Shown here: in pieces, positions 1 through 11,381 of the stretch | Layout: each line of letters begins with the position of its first letter | Position numbering within the stretch: position 1 is the stretch's first letter | Assembly (NCBI GenBank): GCA_023375675.1 | Contig: JALQBC010000016.1 | Location: 62,001-126,000, forward strand | Source: Cytospora piceicola | Taxonomy: Eukaryota > Ascomycota > Sordariomycetes > Diaporthales > Cytosporaceae | DNA: 64,000 nucleotides | Reading direction: 5' to 3' | Made by a program: the position numbers and the translations under genes | The notes under the pieces: generated by a model | What the model was told of the DNA's origin: nothing | Database searches by the model: none | Seen by the model: only the letters and a program-made list of their open reading frames with translations

Positions 1-684
1 ATCATCAACGCGGAGAAGACGGAGCGCTTCAAGCGCGCCGAGGCCGACGAGCATTCCCATGCCATCGCGTTGGAGAAGGCTAGCGAGGAGACCAAGAAGC
101 GCCGGCAGGAGGAGGCTGAGCGGCGGAAGATGGAGGCGACGAACCGGCGGCAGATGGACGACGAGCGGGAGCGCAACAGGCAAAGGAAGCTGAATGCCCT
201 GGGGGTCAAGGAGAACAGCTGGGACGAGGGCAAGGAGGAGAGGATGGAAGAGGAGGACAGGAGGAGGGGTGGTCAGAACTTCAGGGGTGCGAATGGTGGC
301 GTTCGCGGCCCCGCGAGCGGCAGGGGTGGCGGCCTGGCGGGGAGTCGGTTTGCCGAGGCGACGCCGGACACGGACTTCATGGCTGGTCGGGGAGGATCTG
401 CGCGGGGTCGAGGAGGCCGAGGAGGTGGTAGGGGACGGGGTGGTGGCCGTGGTGATTACTTCGGCACGCCACCGCCGCAAGGCGATTCCCCCGCACCCGC
501 AAAGGCAAAGGAGGCTGCCCTCAAGGTCGAAGACTTCCCAGCGTTGCCGTCCTCGTCGACAGCAAACAAGAAGACCGAAGACGTCGCCAAGGCGGACCTG
601 CCCTCGCCAATGTCGCCCCTTGGAAAGTGGGACGACGAGATGGAAGCCATGGACGCAAAGACGGCCGCGGCGACCAGCCCTTAG
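1..684 (+). CDS. RGG-rich, charged protein, C-terminal part (5' end outside window)
   Basis: The frame is open from base 1 and ends with TAG at 682-684, so this is the 3' part of a gene that starts to the left. The visible 227 residues begin with a strongly charged Glu/Lys/Arg helix-like stretch (about residues 1-85), pass into a Gly/Arg block with RGG and GRGG repeats (about 90-150), and contain the short motif EDFPALP near residue 177 before an acidic tail. RGG boxes usually bind RNA or RNP partners, so a role in mRNA handling or translation is an inference. I do not recognise the family with certainty; an mRNA-binding or translation-associated protein of the Stm1/hyaluronan-binding type is one option. 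No intron is apparent in the visible part. Confidence 0.75.
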   Translation: MINAEKTERFKRAEADEHSHAIALEKASEETKKRRQEEAERRKMEATNRRQMDDERERNRQRKLNALGVKENSWDEGKEERMEEEDRRRGGQNFRGANGGVRGPASGRGGGLAGSRFAEATPDTDFMAGRGGSARGRGGRGGGRGRGGGRGDYFGTPPPQGDSPAPAKAKEAALKVEDFPALPSSSTANKKTEDVAKADLPSPMSPLGKWDDEMEAMDAKTAAATSP

Positions 685-1890
685 GCGACCCCTCAAAGCA
701 GGGCGATGAATCCCCGGCCTTGGCAGCTCCGTGTGTTCTCCACCAGAAGAACAACAGCTCTTTGTCGTCAACGGATCTTGTATACTATGTTTTTTCATGC
801 GTGGGTAGGGCGATGGCCTTTGGGCCCAAGTCCTAGGCGGGGTGTGCTTGTGTAAGACCTCTCCAGAGACTTAAGCCCAAGCGGAAGCGTAGAGTTTTGC
901 GGCCTTTGGGCCTGGGACCTCTGACGAGATAACATGTGCTCGAAATGTTTTCTCGGGGCTAGAGATATATGTGTGTGCTGTGAGGGCTGAACTGTTGAAC
1001 ATGTGTCAACAGAGCGTTTGTAGAGTCTCATTTTCTGAATGAGATTGTATAACAGGGGAAAGAGCATTTCTTCTATTCCAGCCACCAAGTGTTGGACTGT
1101 ATAGGAGTTGCCTGTTGGCAGGAGACGCGGCAGCCGTTATGACGGAATGAATCCAAGATACCACAAAACAGAGGGGGAAATTATGCAGTAGCGAAATAAT
1201 CGATAACGTATATAGTATCCCTGATGAGGGATATTGAACATGGTTAGATCCTCATCCATCATATTCTGGTACATAGCACTGTCCAGCGACAGTTCTGGGG
1301 AACATTGCCATCGCCGTCCTGCTCATGTCCTTTTTGAAAAATCGTCGACCTTACCATACAACACTCTTTCTCATGTTCTACTAGTGCAGATGGATGGTCC
1401 CGGGCTTATATATGATACGAAGCCAACATGTTCGCTTTGAGCCTAGCATTGTTAATATTAATGCTGGTTTGTATTGGATTCGACATACTTCTTCCATCGT
1501 ACATTCTTCAGTAACCATTACTAGCCTCGTCTTGGTATAAGAGCATCAGAGTACGATTCTCGAACTCTTCCCACTATAGTCCATAACGCCCCGAACGCCC
1601 GAGCCATGCAAAACCCATTTGTAGAGGACAATCCACCTCGCTTTCTTGAGGAGGCGATGCCAAATGGTCGTCCGTTCAATCCCCATCTTTTACGCCGCTC
1701 CATTCTCCCACGCTGTTGACGGGATGCTTCCTCGTTCACAAAAGCATGTTGCTGAAGGCCACATTGCCGTCGTAAAGTCCCACGTCTTGCTTATCCTCGG
1801 CTTGATGTCCCGCGCCCAAGACTGTACCGCCTTGTCCTTTTCCGCAGGGGGTTTCCCACCCGAGTCTCCATGAGTATCATGACGGCCACC
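685..1890. other. intergenic, between two convergent genes
   Basis: This stretch holds the 3' flanks of the RGG-rich gene and of LUC7, which point toward each other. The reading frames are short, frequently lack ATG starts and show no recognisable motif. I see no RNA gene or repeat. Confidence 0.5.
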
Positions 1891-2832
1891 CTACCAACCA
1901 CCACGGAAGCCCCGTCCACGACCCCTATACCCGCCTCCGGGACCCCTAGGACCCCTCGGGCCACGTCCCCAATCTCCACCGCCGCCCGGGCCCGTCGGCA
2001 CGCCGCCCATATCCATATCGCCATCGCCCATTCCACCGCCACCACCCATCATCGGCCTCGACCTCCCCCTCATCTCCTTGGGGAACGCCTCATATGTCTT
2101 GCGCATCTGCGCGTACCCGAGGTGCATCTTTCCGTAGAAGTGGTCCGCCAGCCTCCTGTCGTTATCCAGCCTGCTGAGGTACGCGCCGCACACGTCGCAG
2201 ACCTGCAGCTTCTGGTGGCCGCTGGGGCCGGACGTGTCGCTGAGGGCCTTGAGCTCCTTCTCCCGCTCCGTCTTCTGCTGCTGGGCCTGCCGGACCTTGA
2301 AGAACTCGTCGTACGCCCTGCCGACCTCGCCCAGCTCGCCGAGGATCTCGACCTCCAGCAGCCCGTTGTTGATGGACGCCGTCAGGTCGGATATCGCCTT
2401 GAGAAGGACGTTGGTCTGGCGGATCTCGTCGGGCGTCTTCTCCAGCCGGCGCTGCGCCACGTCGATGCGCCGGTTGCACTCGTCGATGTACTTTTGCAGG
2501 TCCCGCATGTAGTCGTATTCGAAGCCATATCGTTTCCTCTCCGGGTCGGGCAGAGCGTCGTATTCAGCCTTCAGGGCCTCGGAGTGAATTTTGGGGCAGG
2601 GACCGAGGTCCTGTTTTGTGTTGGTGAAGAGATCGTGTGGGCAGGTTCCGACGATGTAGGAACGGCAGGCCTTTGGGTCGGTCAAGGAGAATTGAGCGGA
2701 CTTGGCTGCAATGCCACCGCCCATAAGCTGTTCTGTGATTATGAAGATGGTCAGTATCTTGGGCTAGACTTCATTGTGTTTCTGGAGGAGGGGGATTCGC
2801 ATACCCAGCAGCTTTCTTTGCTCGGCTGCCAT
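1891..2832 (-). CDS. LUC7: LUC7-family U1 snRNP splicing factor
   Basis: Luc7 proteins belong to the U1 snRNP and help choose 5' splice sites. Two exons on the minus strand fit exactly: 2832-2805 (start MAAEQRKLL) and 2732-1891, around a 72-nt intron (GTATGC donor, CACAG acceptor). The split codon restores the family's N-terminus, EQLMG. The 289-residue product has the two expected zinc fingers: a CCCH type early (C-R-S-Y to P-K-I-H) and a C2H2 type near residue 180 (CDVCGAYL to KMHLGY), separated by a long charged helix. The C-terminus is Gly/Arg-rich with RGRG repeats, replacing the RS tail of animal homologues. It is divergent from GPI16 across a 395-bp gap. The large open frame on the opposite strand is a shadow caused by GC-rich codons. 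Confidence 0.93.
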
Positions 2833-3227
2833 GATGAGTAGCTGTGGTACACTCTGGCTGTGCTTTTCCTAATCCTCGCTCAATTGCTACTTGGATTCCA
2901 AAGCAGGCTTCGACAGGACAGGGTTCGAGTTGCGTTACGAGGAGATAGTGTTGCGAAGTTGACAGGCGTTGAACCACAACCAGAATTACGATTGCGGTAG
3001 CTTGCAACCCGGCCAGAATTTATGCGCCGGCAGGCAAGTCAGCTTTAGCGCTTCAATGCCCCTGCAGCCCCAGCTGTCAGGACGAGCTCAGGACCCCTGC
3101 ACCTTTGCACCCTTGTACTCTGGGGTCTTTCGAGCTGTCATCAGCAATGACCATCCGGAGACAGTTCGTCGACGCAATCCATATCTGAGGACCTCGACAA
3201 AGCCCCAATGGACGGGCCATAGCTACG
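2833..3227. promoter_or_regulatory. shared divergent promoter region of LUC7 and GPI16
   Basis: Two housekeeping genes start 395 bp apart and point away from each other, so both 5' UTRs and core promoters must lie here. No clear TATA box is visible. The assignment rests on gene orientation only. Confidence 0.5.
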
Positions 3228-5149
3228 ATGCGATCACTCACCTTCTTCCTTTCCCTTCTAGCCTCTCTTGTGATACCCGTTTCTGCCGCATCCGACTATC
3301 ATGAGCAGCTCGTCCTGAAACCGCTGCCCCTTTCGGCGCTGCTCGCCAGCTTCAACTTCCGGTCCAACACTACGCTATCCGAGTTCGAGGCGCACAACTT
3401 CCGGTTCTTTCCGCGATCGCTTGGCCAGATTTTGGAATATTCCGGCACGAAGGAATTGCATTTGAGATTCAGCCTGGGAAGATGGGACGCGGAGAGCTGG
3501 GGAGTTAGGCCGTGGGCTGGCACAAAGGAAGGAGGCACGGGTGTCGAGTTGTGGGCATGGCTGGATGCAGATACGGAAGAAGAGTATGACCATCAGAGGC
3601 ACTTAAATCACGAAGGGAGCATAGGCTAATATTAGGTGTCTCCAGGGCGGACCGCAAATGGCTGACGCTTACGAATGCCCTGTCCGGCTTCTTCTGTGCA
3701 TCCCTCAATTTCATCGATTCGACACGGACGACCCGGCCTGTCATGTCCTTCCAGCTCGAAGGGGACCATTGGGATGCGACGACGTCAAATCTGCACCTAC
3801 TGCATGGAACACTGCCGCGTGAGGTTGTATGCACGGAGAACTTGACGCCGTTCCTGAAACTTCTCCCGTGTAAGGGGAAGGCTGGCATTGCGAGTTTACT
3901 AGATGGCCACAAGCTGTTTGACTCGTCTTGGCAGAGTATGGCTATCGATGTACGGCCTGTATGCCCCGAGGGAGGCGAGTGTGTCTTGGAGATCGAGCAG
4001 TCAATCGCCATGGTTCTTGACATCGACCGTTCCAAGAGACCAAGGGGTACGTCGCACATGAAGATGTCCTGGCTTTTCCAGGAGTTATATGCTGACGGAA
4101 CCACAGACAATCCGATCCCTCGGCCACCCCCAGGCCATGAACTGAGATGCGATGTTTCCAAGCCGTATCATGACGATGAAACTTGCTTCCCCTACAGTCT
4201 TGGACAGGACTGGTCCATATCCAACATCTTTGGCAAGACCATCCAGGGAACCTGCCCACTGGCTGATTCCGAAGTACCTCCAGTCTGCTTGGAGATACCG
4301 GATGGTCGTCCAGTGTGGGTGACCGAAGGCGTCGAGCTCAAGACCAGCGACAGTCGGTCTAAATGCTACAGCGCGAGCCCAGAGACTCCGATTGATCTAA
4401 TCTTACCCCCAAACAACCAAGATATCGACGGTACTCCGGTTTCCACCGAGGAATACGTCCAACCTGACGTCCCACCTCTTTATGCTGAGCGAAGTTTGAC
4501 TGGCCACGGCCAAGAAAGGGGCGGCGTGCAGACCATACTGACTAATCCCAGCGACACGGAAGACGTGGAGTTCGTCTACATGGAGTCACTCCCTTGGTTC
4601 ATGCGCATTTATCTTCACACCCTCGAGGCTCGAATTGTGGGCCCACCCAATGGCAAGCAGGAGAGCGTCATCCAGGACATCTACTACCGACCAGCCTTGG
4701 ACCGAGAACGAGGCACTCAACTCGAAGTGAAGCTTCGCATCCCTCCCAAGTCCACCGTGTTCCTCACATATGACTTTGAAAAGGCAATCTTGCGGTATAC
4801 CGAGTATCCGCCCGACGCCAACAGGGGCTTCGATGTGCCCGGTGCGGTTATCACCATTCTCAATGGGAACAAGTCATCCTCCAACCTGCGTACCACGGCG
4901 CTGCTGCTCAATCTGCCGACCCCGGACTTCAGCATGCCGTATAACGTTATCATCTTCACATCGACGGCCATAGCGCTGGCCTTTGGGGGGATGTTCAACC
5001 TGCTGGTCAGACGACTCGTCGCTGCGGACGAGGGCGCCGAAGTCACCCTCACAAAGTGGAAAAATAAGCTAAGGACGCTTCTTGGCGCCCGATTTGGAAA
5101 ACTGTTTGCGAAGGGTAACGTGGGTACGGTGGAGAAGAACGGGGGCTAG
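3228..5149 (+). CDS. GPI16: GPI transamidase subunit Gpi16 (PIG-T)
   Basis: Gpi16/PIG-T is a luminal subunit of the ER complex that cleaves a C-terminal signal and attaches the GPI anchor; it is linked to the catalytic Gpi8. Exons are 3228-3583, 3646-4046 and 4107-5149, giving 599 residues. Intron 1 (62 nt) is forced by a stop in frame. Intron 2 (60 nt, GTACGT donor, CTGAC branch, CACAG acceptor) is a multiple of three and stop-free, so it is easily missed; removing it gives KRPRDNPIP, which fits the family better. The product has an N-terminal signal peptide (MRSLTFFLSLLASLVIPVSA), a long luminal domain rich in family-typical stretches (LTLTNALSG, SFQLEGDHWD, DIYYRPA) and one membrane span near the C-terminus (about residues 545-567) followed by a short basic tail. 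Confidence 0.93.
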
Positions 5150-5964
5150 GAAAGAGGTAAGGGTCTTATACCATCCATCTGTACACTTGATTCTTACACA
5201 ATGAATACCTAATATTGCCCAAGAGTGAAGTGCATTTCCCATAACATTGCCTCAGTTGCATCGACGTTTGTTCTCTCAAAGTCCTGAAGAATACCATATC
5301 GGTTGGTAAAAGACATCTGGAGCAAATGCTCTCCTACAACTAAGGCTTCGCCCAAGCATATATAGCCTATTGTCTCACCGGACCTGACAGGTCCTGTTAC
5401 TTTATTCACTTTATTCACTTTATTCACTTTATTCACTTTCCCTCAAAGTGCTCTAGAACTGGGTTCGAGTGTCATCGCCTTCAATTCATCTTTGCGTCTG
5501 TCATAGCATATTATCCGATCAATTCATTCCCTTTGTCTCACTGAGTGACCACTCCCCTACCTCAGGCTTTCCACTCCGGCTACTATAAAAGAACAGAAAC
5601 AAATCAAGCCAAAAGGGTAAAAAAGGCCATTTTGCCTTGCAATTTCACCAAAACAACTACAGGCCATATTGAGACATATCTGCCCAACTCTATTCGTGTT
5701 TCTCTACAACACTCCTGGCGGTTTTCGGTTGCTTGTCTCGTTCTATATTCCTGCATCCGCTTGCGCGCTGCTGTACGGCTCTTTTCAGTCTGCATCAGTC
5801 TTCGACCCTTCCTAAGAAGGCCAACACAAGTACGTAACCGTTCTCGGCCATTGATCTGTTTTCAAGTCGCCTTGACCCAGCTTCAAACCCACTCTACAGC
5901 TCCATCTGCGATCTTTCCACCATAACGTTCGGTTTGATATTGACCTCGATCACTACCAGACAAA
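5150..5964. other. intergenic plus probable 5' UTR of the small secreted protein gene
   Basis: It holds a 9-bp tandem repeat (5401-5439), a TATAAAA at about 5584 and pyrimidine-rich leader sequence. A GTACGT donor at 5830 and a CCCAG acceptor ending at 5880 could define a 51-nt intron in the 5' UTR of the gene starting at 5965. No protein gene is supported. Confidence 0.4.
5401..5439. repeat. 9-bp tandem repeat, four copies
   Basis: The unit TTTATTCAC is repeated four times exactly (5401-5436) followed by TTT. It lies in the gap between GPI16 and the next gene. Confidence 0.95.
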
Positions 5965-6738
5965 ATGGCTAGAAGCAGCTCTGTCTATTTCGGCCTCGTT
6001 GTGCTTTGCTTGACTTTGCACTCCGCTCTCACCACTGCCAGCCCTACTCCCGCCGACCGTCTTGACAGGACCACTGTCACTAGGACGATCTCCGCTGCCC
6101 TCATGCCACGTGGTGGCACCGCCGAGAACCTCCCTGATAACGGCGAGGGTTCAACCCCCTCTAATGACCACGAGTCCGGTGGCCCTTATAACTATGGCGA
6201 CTACTGTAGGCTCCTCTTCCACCCAGAAGCAGTTGACCGTACGTGAGGCTTGCTTTCTGGCCGGCAATGCTAATCTATTCCTACAGGGTACTACTGTGGC
6301 AACTTCGCCACAGGTAACCGTAAAGACCTGCAAGATTTCGAGGGGGATCTCATGAACGATGCCTCGTACAATGACTGCTGGGCGCCTGCCCAAAGTTGTC
6401 GCCGCCTGCTCTGCCAACACACCACCGCCGTCTATGTAAGACCGGCCTTTTCGTTCCGGCTTCTCAAGCTAATCTCATCCCAGCTTTGCAACGATAATGA
6501 CTACGAGCTCGATCTCAGCTGCTACAATGTCGGCTACCTCGCCATGCGTATCGGAGAGGCCTGCTGCTCCCCCCAAAGCTCCACCAGTGGCCAGATGTTC
6601 CATCCCACCGACGGCTACAACGTCGTTGTCGGCTACGGCAACTGTGAACGCGACAACCTCACCTCTCCCTACCCCCCTGACAAGGGTAATAACGATTATT
6701 GCGACTACTCTAGTAGTCCTCCAATAACCTATACGTAA
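5965..6738 (+). CDS. small secreted cysteine-rich protein, function unknown
   Basis: Three exons fit: 5965-6238, 6287-6435 and 6484-6738, giving 225 residues. Intron 1 has a GTACGT donor and TACAG acceptor; intron 2 is only 48 nt and in frame (GTAAGA, branch GCTAATC, CCCAG), so a stop does not betray it. The product starts with a clear signal peptide (hydrophobic core about residues 8-22, then ATASP) and an N-terminal Ser/Pro/Gly-rich stretch. About ten cysteines are spread from roughly residue 85 to the end, alongside many Tyr and Asp residues. I do not recognise the family. Size, secretion signal and Cys content are compatible with a secreted effector or cell-wall protein, but nothing in the sequence shows a target. 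The second intron is inferred from splice signals only. Confidence 0.7.
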
Positions 6739-6954
6739 ATTCTTGCTTGAGAAGCGACATGGGACTTGGGTGCTTGGGAATACAGAAGCAAATGAAAAGG
6801 AAACTGTGCTTTCATTCGTTCTGCTTGTATTAGATCTTTGATAGTCCTAATTCATGACTTGCATCAGCGTGGGAGGTATTCCTACAAGGAAAACAAAAGC
6901 CAGAGCTGTGACCTGAAGCCCGCACGGTGTAGGTGAAAACCACACCTTCTTACG

Positions 6955-7911
6955 CTACATAAAAAGCGACGGGCCATCAGAGCCAGTGTGCGTTCGCATC
7001 CTCGCATACACCTGCGGTCCGTCCCATGCCGGGCCAACAACGATCATCGACCTGCGCTTCCCTCCGTCCGACCCGTCCATGGCCGGGAACACCGGGCTCA
7101 GGACTTCCGGGCATGGGATCCTCGTGGCTTGCGGCGCGGGCGTGAACACACCCCCCGGGCCGCTCACACTTCCCGTCGGCCAGCCCTGCTGCCAGGGTGG
7201 GAGCCTCGCGTTGGCCCAGACCCAGTTTCCCGTCCGGTTCCACCGGCCCATGAGGCAGCCCTCGATGATGTTGTCCTCGGCGACTCGCGCATCAAACCTG
7301 AGTTGAAGCACTCTAGCAAGGGTGATAAGTTTGTTAGCTAACAGGTGGCACAGGCGTTCTCTCATGGCCATGTATAGTGTCGGGCTTTCTCTCAGGACCT
7401 TGCTGAGAAGGTCGGTCCATATGACTGGTGGCCCTGAGCCCACTGATGTCGAGTATGCGACGCCGAGTGTCGTCCCGAATACTATAAGGAACAGGGCTTG
7501 TAGTGTTGCCCTTGGCCACTTGCTTAGTGACTCGGGGTGCAAGACCTGGTCGAGTTTGTGCAGGAGGGCTGAGCCGGTGAGGTGGCTTATACGGTGCAGG
7601 TCGTGTACCGACAAACGCTGCGACGGGGGATGATGGTCGCGCCAGGATGTATACGCCAGCGTGGTGGAAAATAGGAAATCTTGGAGTGTCGAAGTTAGAG
7701 AAAGATCGATGTGACCTTGAAGGGTGATGGCGAAGTGTTGGCTGGTGAGGAGAGCTATAATGCTTGTGTCCTGGGTGATTTGTCCATCGTTGAGTATCCA
7801 GCTGAGGCATCTCTGTGACAAAGTTTCGAGATCTGGTATTGGCACCGAGCTTGTATAACCGTTGACATACAGCATCCTTAGTTTCCCCAGTAGCACAGCC
7901 TGGTCCTCCAT
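6955..7911 (-). CDS. hypothetical protein, possibly with an extra 5' exon
   Basis: An open frame of 318 codons begins at an ATG (7911). It has a Leu-rich helical N-terminal two thirds (LGKLRMLYVNGY, LQALFLIVFGTTLG) and a Pro/Gly-rich C-terminus. I do not recognise the family; the helical region vaguely resembles the C-terminal parts of fungal regulators, but no DNA-binding Cys cluster is visible. A short upstream exon is possible: an ATG at 8026 reads to 7960, followed by a GTAAGC donor, a GCTAAC branch and an AAAG acceptor at 7920, joining in phase for 343 residues in total. The acceptor lacks a pyrimidine tract, so I keep the simple start. No signal peptide is evident. Confidence 0.55.
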   Translation of the reverse strand: MEDQAVLLGKLRMLYVNGYTSSVPIPDLETLSQRCLSWILNDGQITQDTSIIALLTSQHFAITLQGHIDLSLTSTLQDFLFSTTLAYTSWRDHHPPSQRLSVHDLHRISHLTGSALLHKLDQVLHPESLSKWPRATLQALFLIVFGTTLGVAYSTSVGSGPPVIWTDLLSKVLRESPTLYMAMRERLCHLLANKLITLARVLQLRFDARVAEDNIIEGCLMGRWNRTGNWVWANARLPPWQQGWPTGSVSGPGGVFTPAPQATRIPCPEVLSPVFPAMDGSDGGKRRSMIVVGPAWDGPQVYARMRTHTGSDGPSLFM

Positions 7912-8026
7912 GGAGATTACTTTACAGTCCTCGTTAGCTTTCTAATCCACATTGCTTACTTCCGCTCCTACATACTATGTCTGAATATGTCCAAGTCTGT
8001 GAACCGCAGACATGTTGCTCGGTCAT

Positions 8027-10081
8027 GGACTTTCTGATAGTCCCTGTCCAAGACGGATGAGTTCGACGGCATTTCTAGCCGTGAGGCCTCTCGGTCCACG
8101 GTGAAGATGTGTGTATCATGATTTAGAGGGAGACTTAGATTTGCCATACTCGACATGGTGCTTGTGAGGTTGTGATGTGCCCGAAAAGGAAGTGAACTAA
8201 TACTTTTTATTTGATTTGAGGCTATCTCAAGGTTGATTTTGGAACCAGACACACTTGGGAGGAAAAGGCCCCAGCTGGCGATGTGTGCCCATATGTATAC
8301 CGCCAGCATTACCTTGGTATGCTTCCCCACTGAAGGTAGGTATACATATGGTCGGATTAAGTATAAGTACTAAAGCCAAGACATGAGGCTCTGCTAATAG
8401 AAAATAGACTAACATCAAGTGCGGCCGAGAAGGGAAACAGTATGATGATCTCGGGCGCCACAAAAGACGCTTCAAGACGCGCGATTGGCGTGCCTTTGAA
8501 CGTAAGCTGCAACGTTCAGCTCTGATCTACACGATCCGATTTCAACGGCTTTCAGGAACCAATCACGTTCACGATGCGGGTTTTACCAACGGCCTGGGCA
8601 GCTGAAAGCTTGGGGAAGTCAGCTGAAGATGGACGGGCCTAAACACCAATAGGGAGATGGTCCGGACATCTATGGACGCTGCTGTAGATAACACCTGATG
8701 ATATTGTCCATGTGACGTCCGCATGTACACTACAAAACTGTACAAACCTCAGGCCCCCGCTCTCCAGGTTAATCTTCGGTGCAATTCATGGCGCTGAGTC
8801 GTGGTATTGGGAGAGCATCCCTATTGATGTACCAGTTGGTTTGTGCAAGTCTAGAATAAAAGTACCATAGGCGGAGGTTACCCTAGGGTAGGTGGGGCCT
8901 GCAGGTCATCAATTTGATTGATTCCGTGTTGTTCCCGCGCGGCCTTCCCCGATGTTATACTGCAAGGTACTCAGGAAAGAAGAAAATAAGAAGACAAAAG
9001 GTGGGAAATCGACATAATTCTCTTTGGATTACATCGCAGTCTAGAAACCTCTCTCGTATGTGTCTGTCTCGCTCGTGAATATGTCTTCGTGAGATACCGC
9101 GTACTCAAGTTGTCAACAACAACACACAAACACACACCCCCGGCCTCAATACCTGGATGAGGTCCAAGCTTCGTAACACTACATGATAAGCCGCAGTGAT
9201 GATCCGATTGATTGCAGATTAGCGAGGGAAACAAGCAATTACAATATGATATGTTAGTTAACACGGTCCAGGCTCGTACAGAGAGACGATACCCCTACGC
9301 GCTACGCGCTATTATCCGGTATCCCTGTTGAGATGAGATCCCGAAGAGCAAGTGTGCAAACCCTCAGGCACAACCTCGAGATCGAAGATGGGATTGACAG
9401 AGATGCAATCCAATGTGCAGGTCTGTGTTTGAGATAAGCGCCACTCCTTACGCATGCATGTATGTAAATGAAGGCACCCATGTGCTGCAAGAATTGTGCC
9501 TGTCACTAAAGGTGAAACGAGCTGTCTAGGGTCTCGTTGATTGCCAGGATCTTCTGCGGCTCCGAACAAGTCTCATCTAATCCCGTTCTGGCATCTAACA
9601 CCGCTCGCCACCACTAGAACTGCGAATTCATTCACACTGGTTCAAGTTAAGCCCTCTGGACTTATTCTCGCCGTGTCAAGTTCACCCCGTCAGCAGTTTC
9701 GTTTCAAGTGACGATAACCCCACAATACGCCCTGGAGGGGGATCCGAAATGAAGACTCGGAAGACCGGCCAACGATGCAATCGAGAATCTTTCCCCAGAA
9801 GGTTTTAGAATAAATATCATGCCAAGCCCGCCAAGATCTGGGGATAGTTTCGTTTCCTCTCTTCAACCTTCTCAGGCTCTTCCATTCTCTACTTTCACCA
9901 CCCGGAGTAGTGTCGCTTGCGATACATCCATTTCATACCTTCATATCAACTGTGTTGATACGTCATTCATTCTTTTGCCCCTGGTGGACGAACACAACCA
10001 ACAACCTCTCCTTTCCACCTCTATCTACCATTGCTTTTACATCGACGTCTTGAAGACTCATACGAAAGCACAACAGTCATC
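8027..10081. other. 2-kb gene-free stretch before the AA9 gene
   Basis: The only long frames lack supporting motifs and start at non-ATG codons. The stretch includes one copy of the recurrent palindrome at 8879-8890, an A/C-rich tract around 9115-9140 and, near 9806-9815, an AATAAATA element about 270 bp upstream of the AA9 start. The last 200 bp are CA/CT-rich, like a fungal 5' UTR. Confidence 0.4.
8879..8890. repeat. palindrome TACCCTAGGGTA, copy 1
   Basis: This is a perfect 12-bp inverted repeat, identical to four other copies in the window, in a gene-free stretch. Confidence 0.95.
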
Positions 10082-11381
10082 ATGCACGTCCCCACCAGCT
10101 TCTTGGCCGCTGCGGCCTTCATCCCCGCCGTCTTTGCTCACTACAACTTCGAGGCTCTTATCGTCAATGGCAACATCACAGATCCCTATGAGTATGTTCG
10201 CCAGACGAACAACTCAAACTCTCCCATTGAGGACGTTACCTCTACGAACATGAGGTGCAACTCCGGTGGTGCCTGTAAGTCTCGCATGTCGATGGTCTGG
10301 GGACGATCCCTTCCCATATAACCCCTGAGCCTTAACGATTCCCTGTTGCTAATCACCTATCGACAGTGGCCTCCACCATGGCCAAGACCTCGACTTACAC
10401 CGTGGCTCCGGGTGACAACGTCGGCTTTACAATCAATGCCGCCCTCTCTCACCCTGGCCCCGTGTCCGTCTGGATGTCAAAGGCACCCGATGGAACTGCG
10501 GCCAACGAGTATGATGGTTCTGGTGACTGGTTCAAGGTCTATGAGCTCACCTACTACGAGATTACTTCCGCGGGTATTCAGTGGGCCAGCGTAAGTAACT
10601 CGGCGACCTTTGCCTTTTTTTCTTATCCTTTCTTTCATCCTTACCGGGACAAATCGACATAACTAACACCTCTGGGTTCCAGTACCTACCAGGCACCTCC
10701 GGCCTTTCAAACTTCACCCTGGACCTGCCCACGGAGCTCCCGGCCGGCGACTACCTGATGCGGGCCGAGCACATCGCCCTCCACTCCGCCGAGTCGTTCG
10801 GGGGAGCGCAGTACTACATGGGCTGCGCCCAGCTGTCCGTCACCGGCTCCGGCTCCGGCACCCCCAGCCCGACCACCAAGATCCCGGGCGAGTACACCGG
10901 GTACGAGCCCGGCCTCATCATCGACATCTACTACCCGATCCCGACCAACTACACCGCCCCGGGCATCTCCACCTGGCCCGAGGCCTGTGTCTCCCACTGG
11001 CCCAACCTGGAAGGCCAGACGTACTACGGGCTGTGCTACAACAGCACTGCTGCCGATAACACCACCAGCACCGACACTGGCAGCGCTACGTCCTCGGGAT
11101 CGTCCGCGGCGTCTTCTGCCAGTGGCTCTGCCGCCGCGTCTGGCGTTGCCGCCTCATCTTCTTCTGCTGCTGTTGCTGTGTCGTCCTCCGCTCCTACAAG
11201 CGCGGCCGTGTCTTCCTCTGTTGCTACGAGCTCGGCTGCTGCTCAGTCGTCAGCTGCTGGGACCACCGCCGCTGCTGCGGCCCCGACTTCTTCTGGCTCT
11301 GCGTCGAGCACTTGCAACAAGAGGCGTAGCAACAAGAAGCGCAGCACCGAGAAGAAGGGTCTCCCTCTCCAGGCTTTTTAA
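10082..11381 (+). CDS. AA9 lytic polysaccharide monooxygenase (formerly GH61)
   Basis: AA9 enzymes are secreted copper enzymes that oxidatively cleave cellulose and related glucans. Exons are 10082-10274, 10367-10590 and 10683-11381, giving 371 residues; all junctions have GTAAGT donors. A 19-residue signal peptide ends in AVFA, exposing His20 as the mature N-terminal His of the copper brace. The second copper ligand is His93 in SHPGPVSVW, and the axial and second-sphere residues are His173, Gln182 and Tyr184 in LHSAESFGGAQYY. The catalytic domain ends near residue 265. It is followed by an Asn/Thr and Ser/Ala low-complexity tail of about 85 residues and a basic end (KRRSNKKRSTEKK) rather than a CBM1. 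The start at 10082 is chosen over an in-frame non-ATG extension because it gives the signal peptide. Confidence 0.93.

Noticed and set aside
1870..2841. 323-codon plus-strand open frame
   Set aside because: It is antisense to LUC7, which has both zinc fingers, correct splicing and family-typical sequence.
5209..5436. 75-codon minus-strand frame containing Val-Asn-Lys repeats
   Set aside because: The repeat simply reflects the 9-bp tandem repeat, and the frame starts at GTG rather than ATG.
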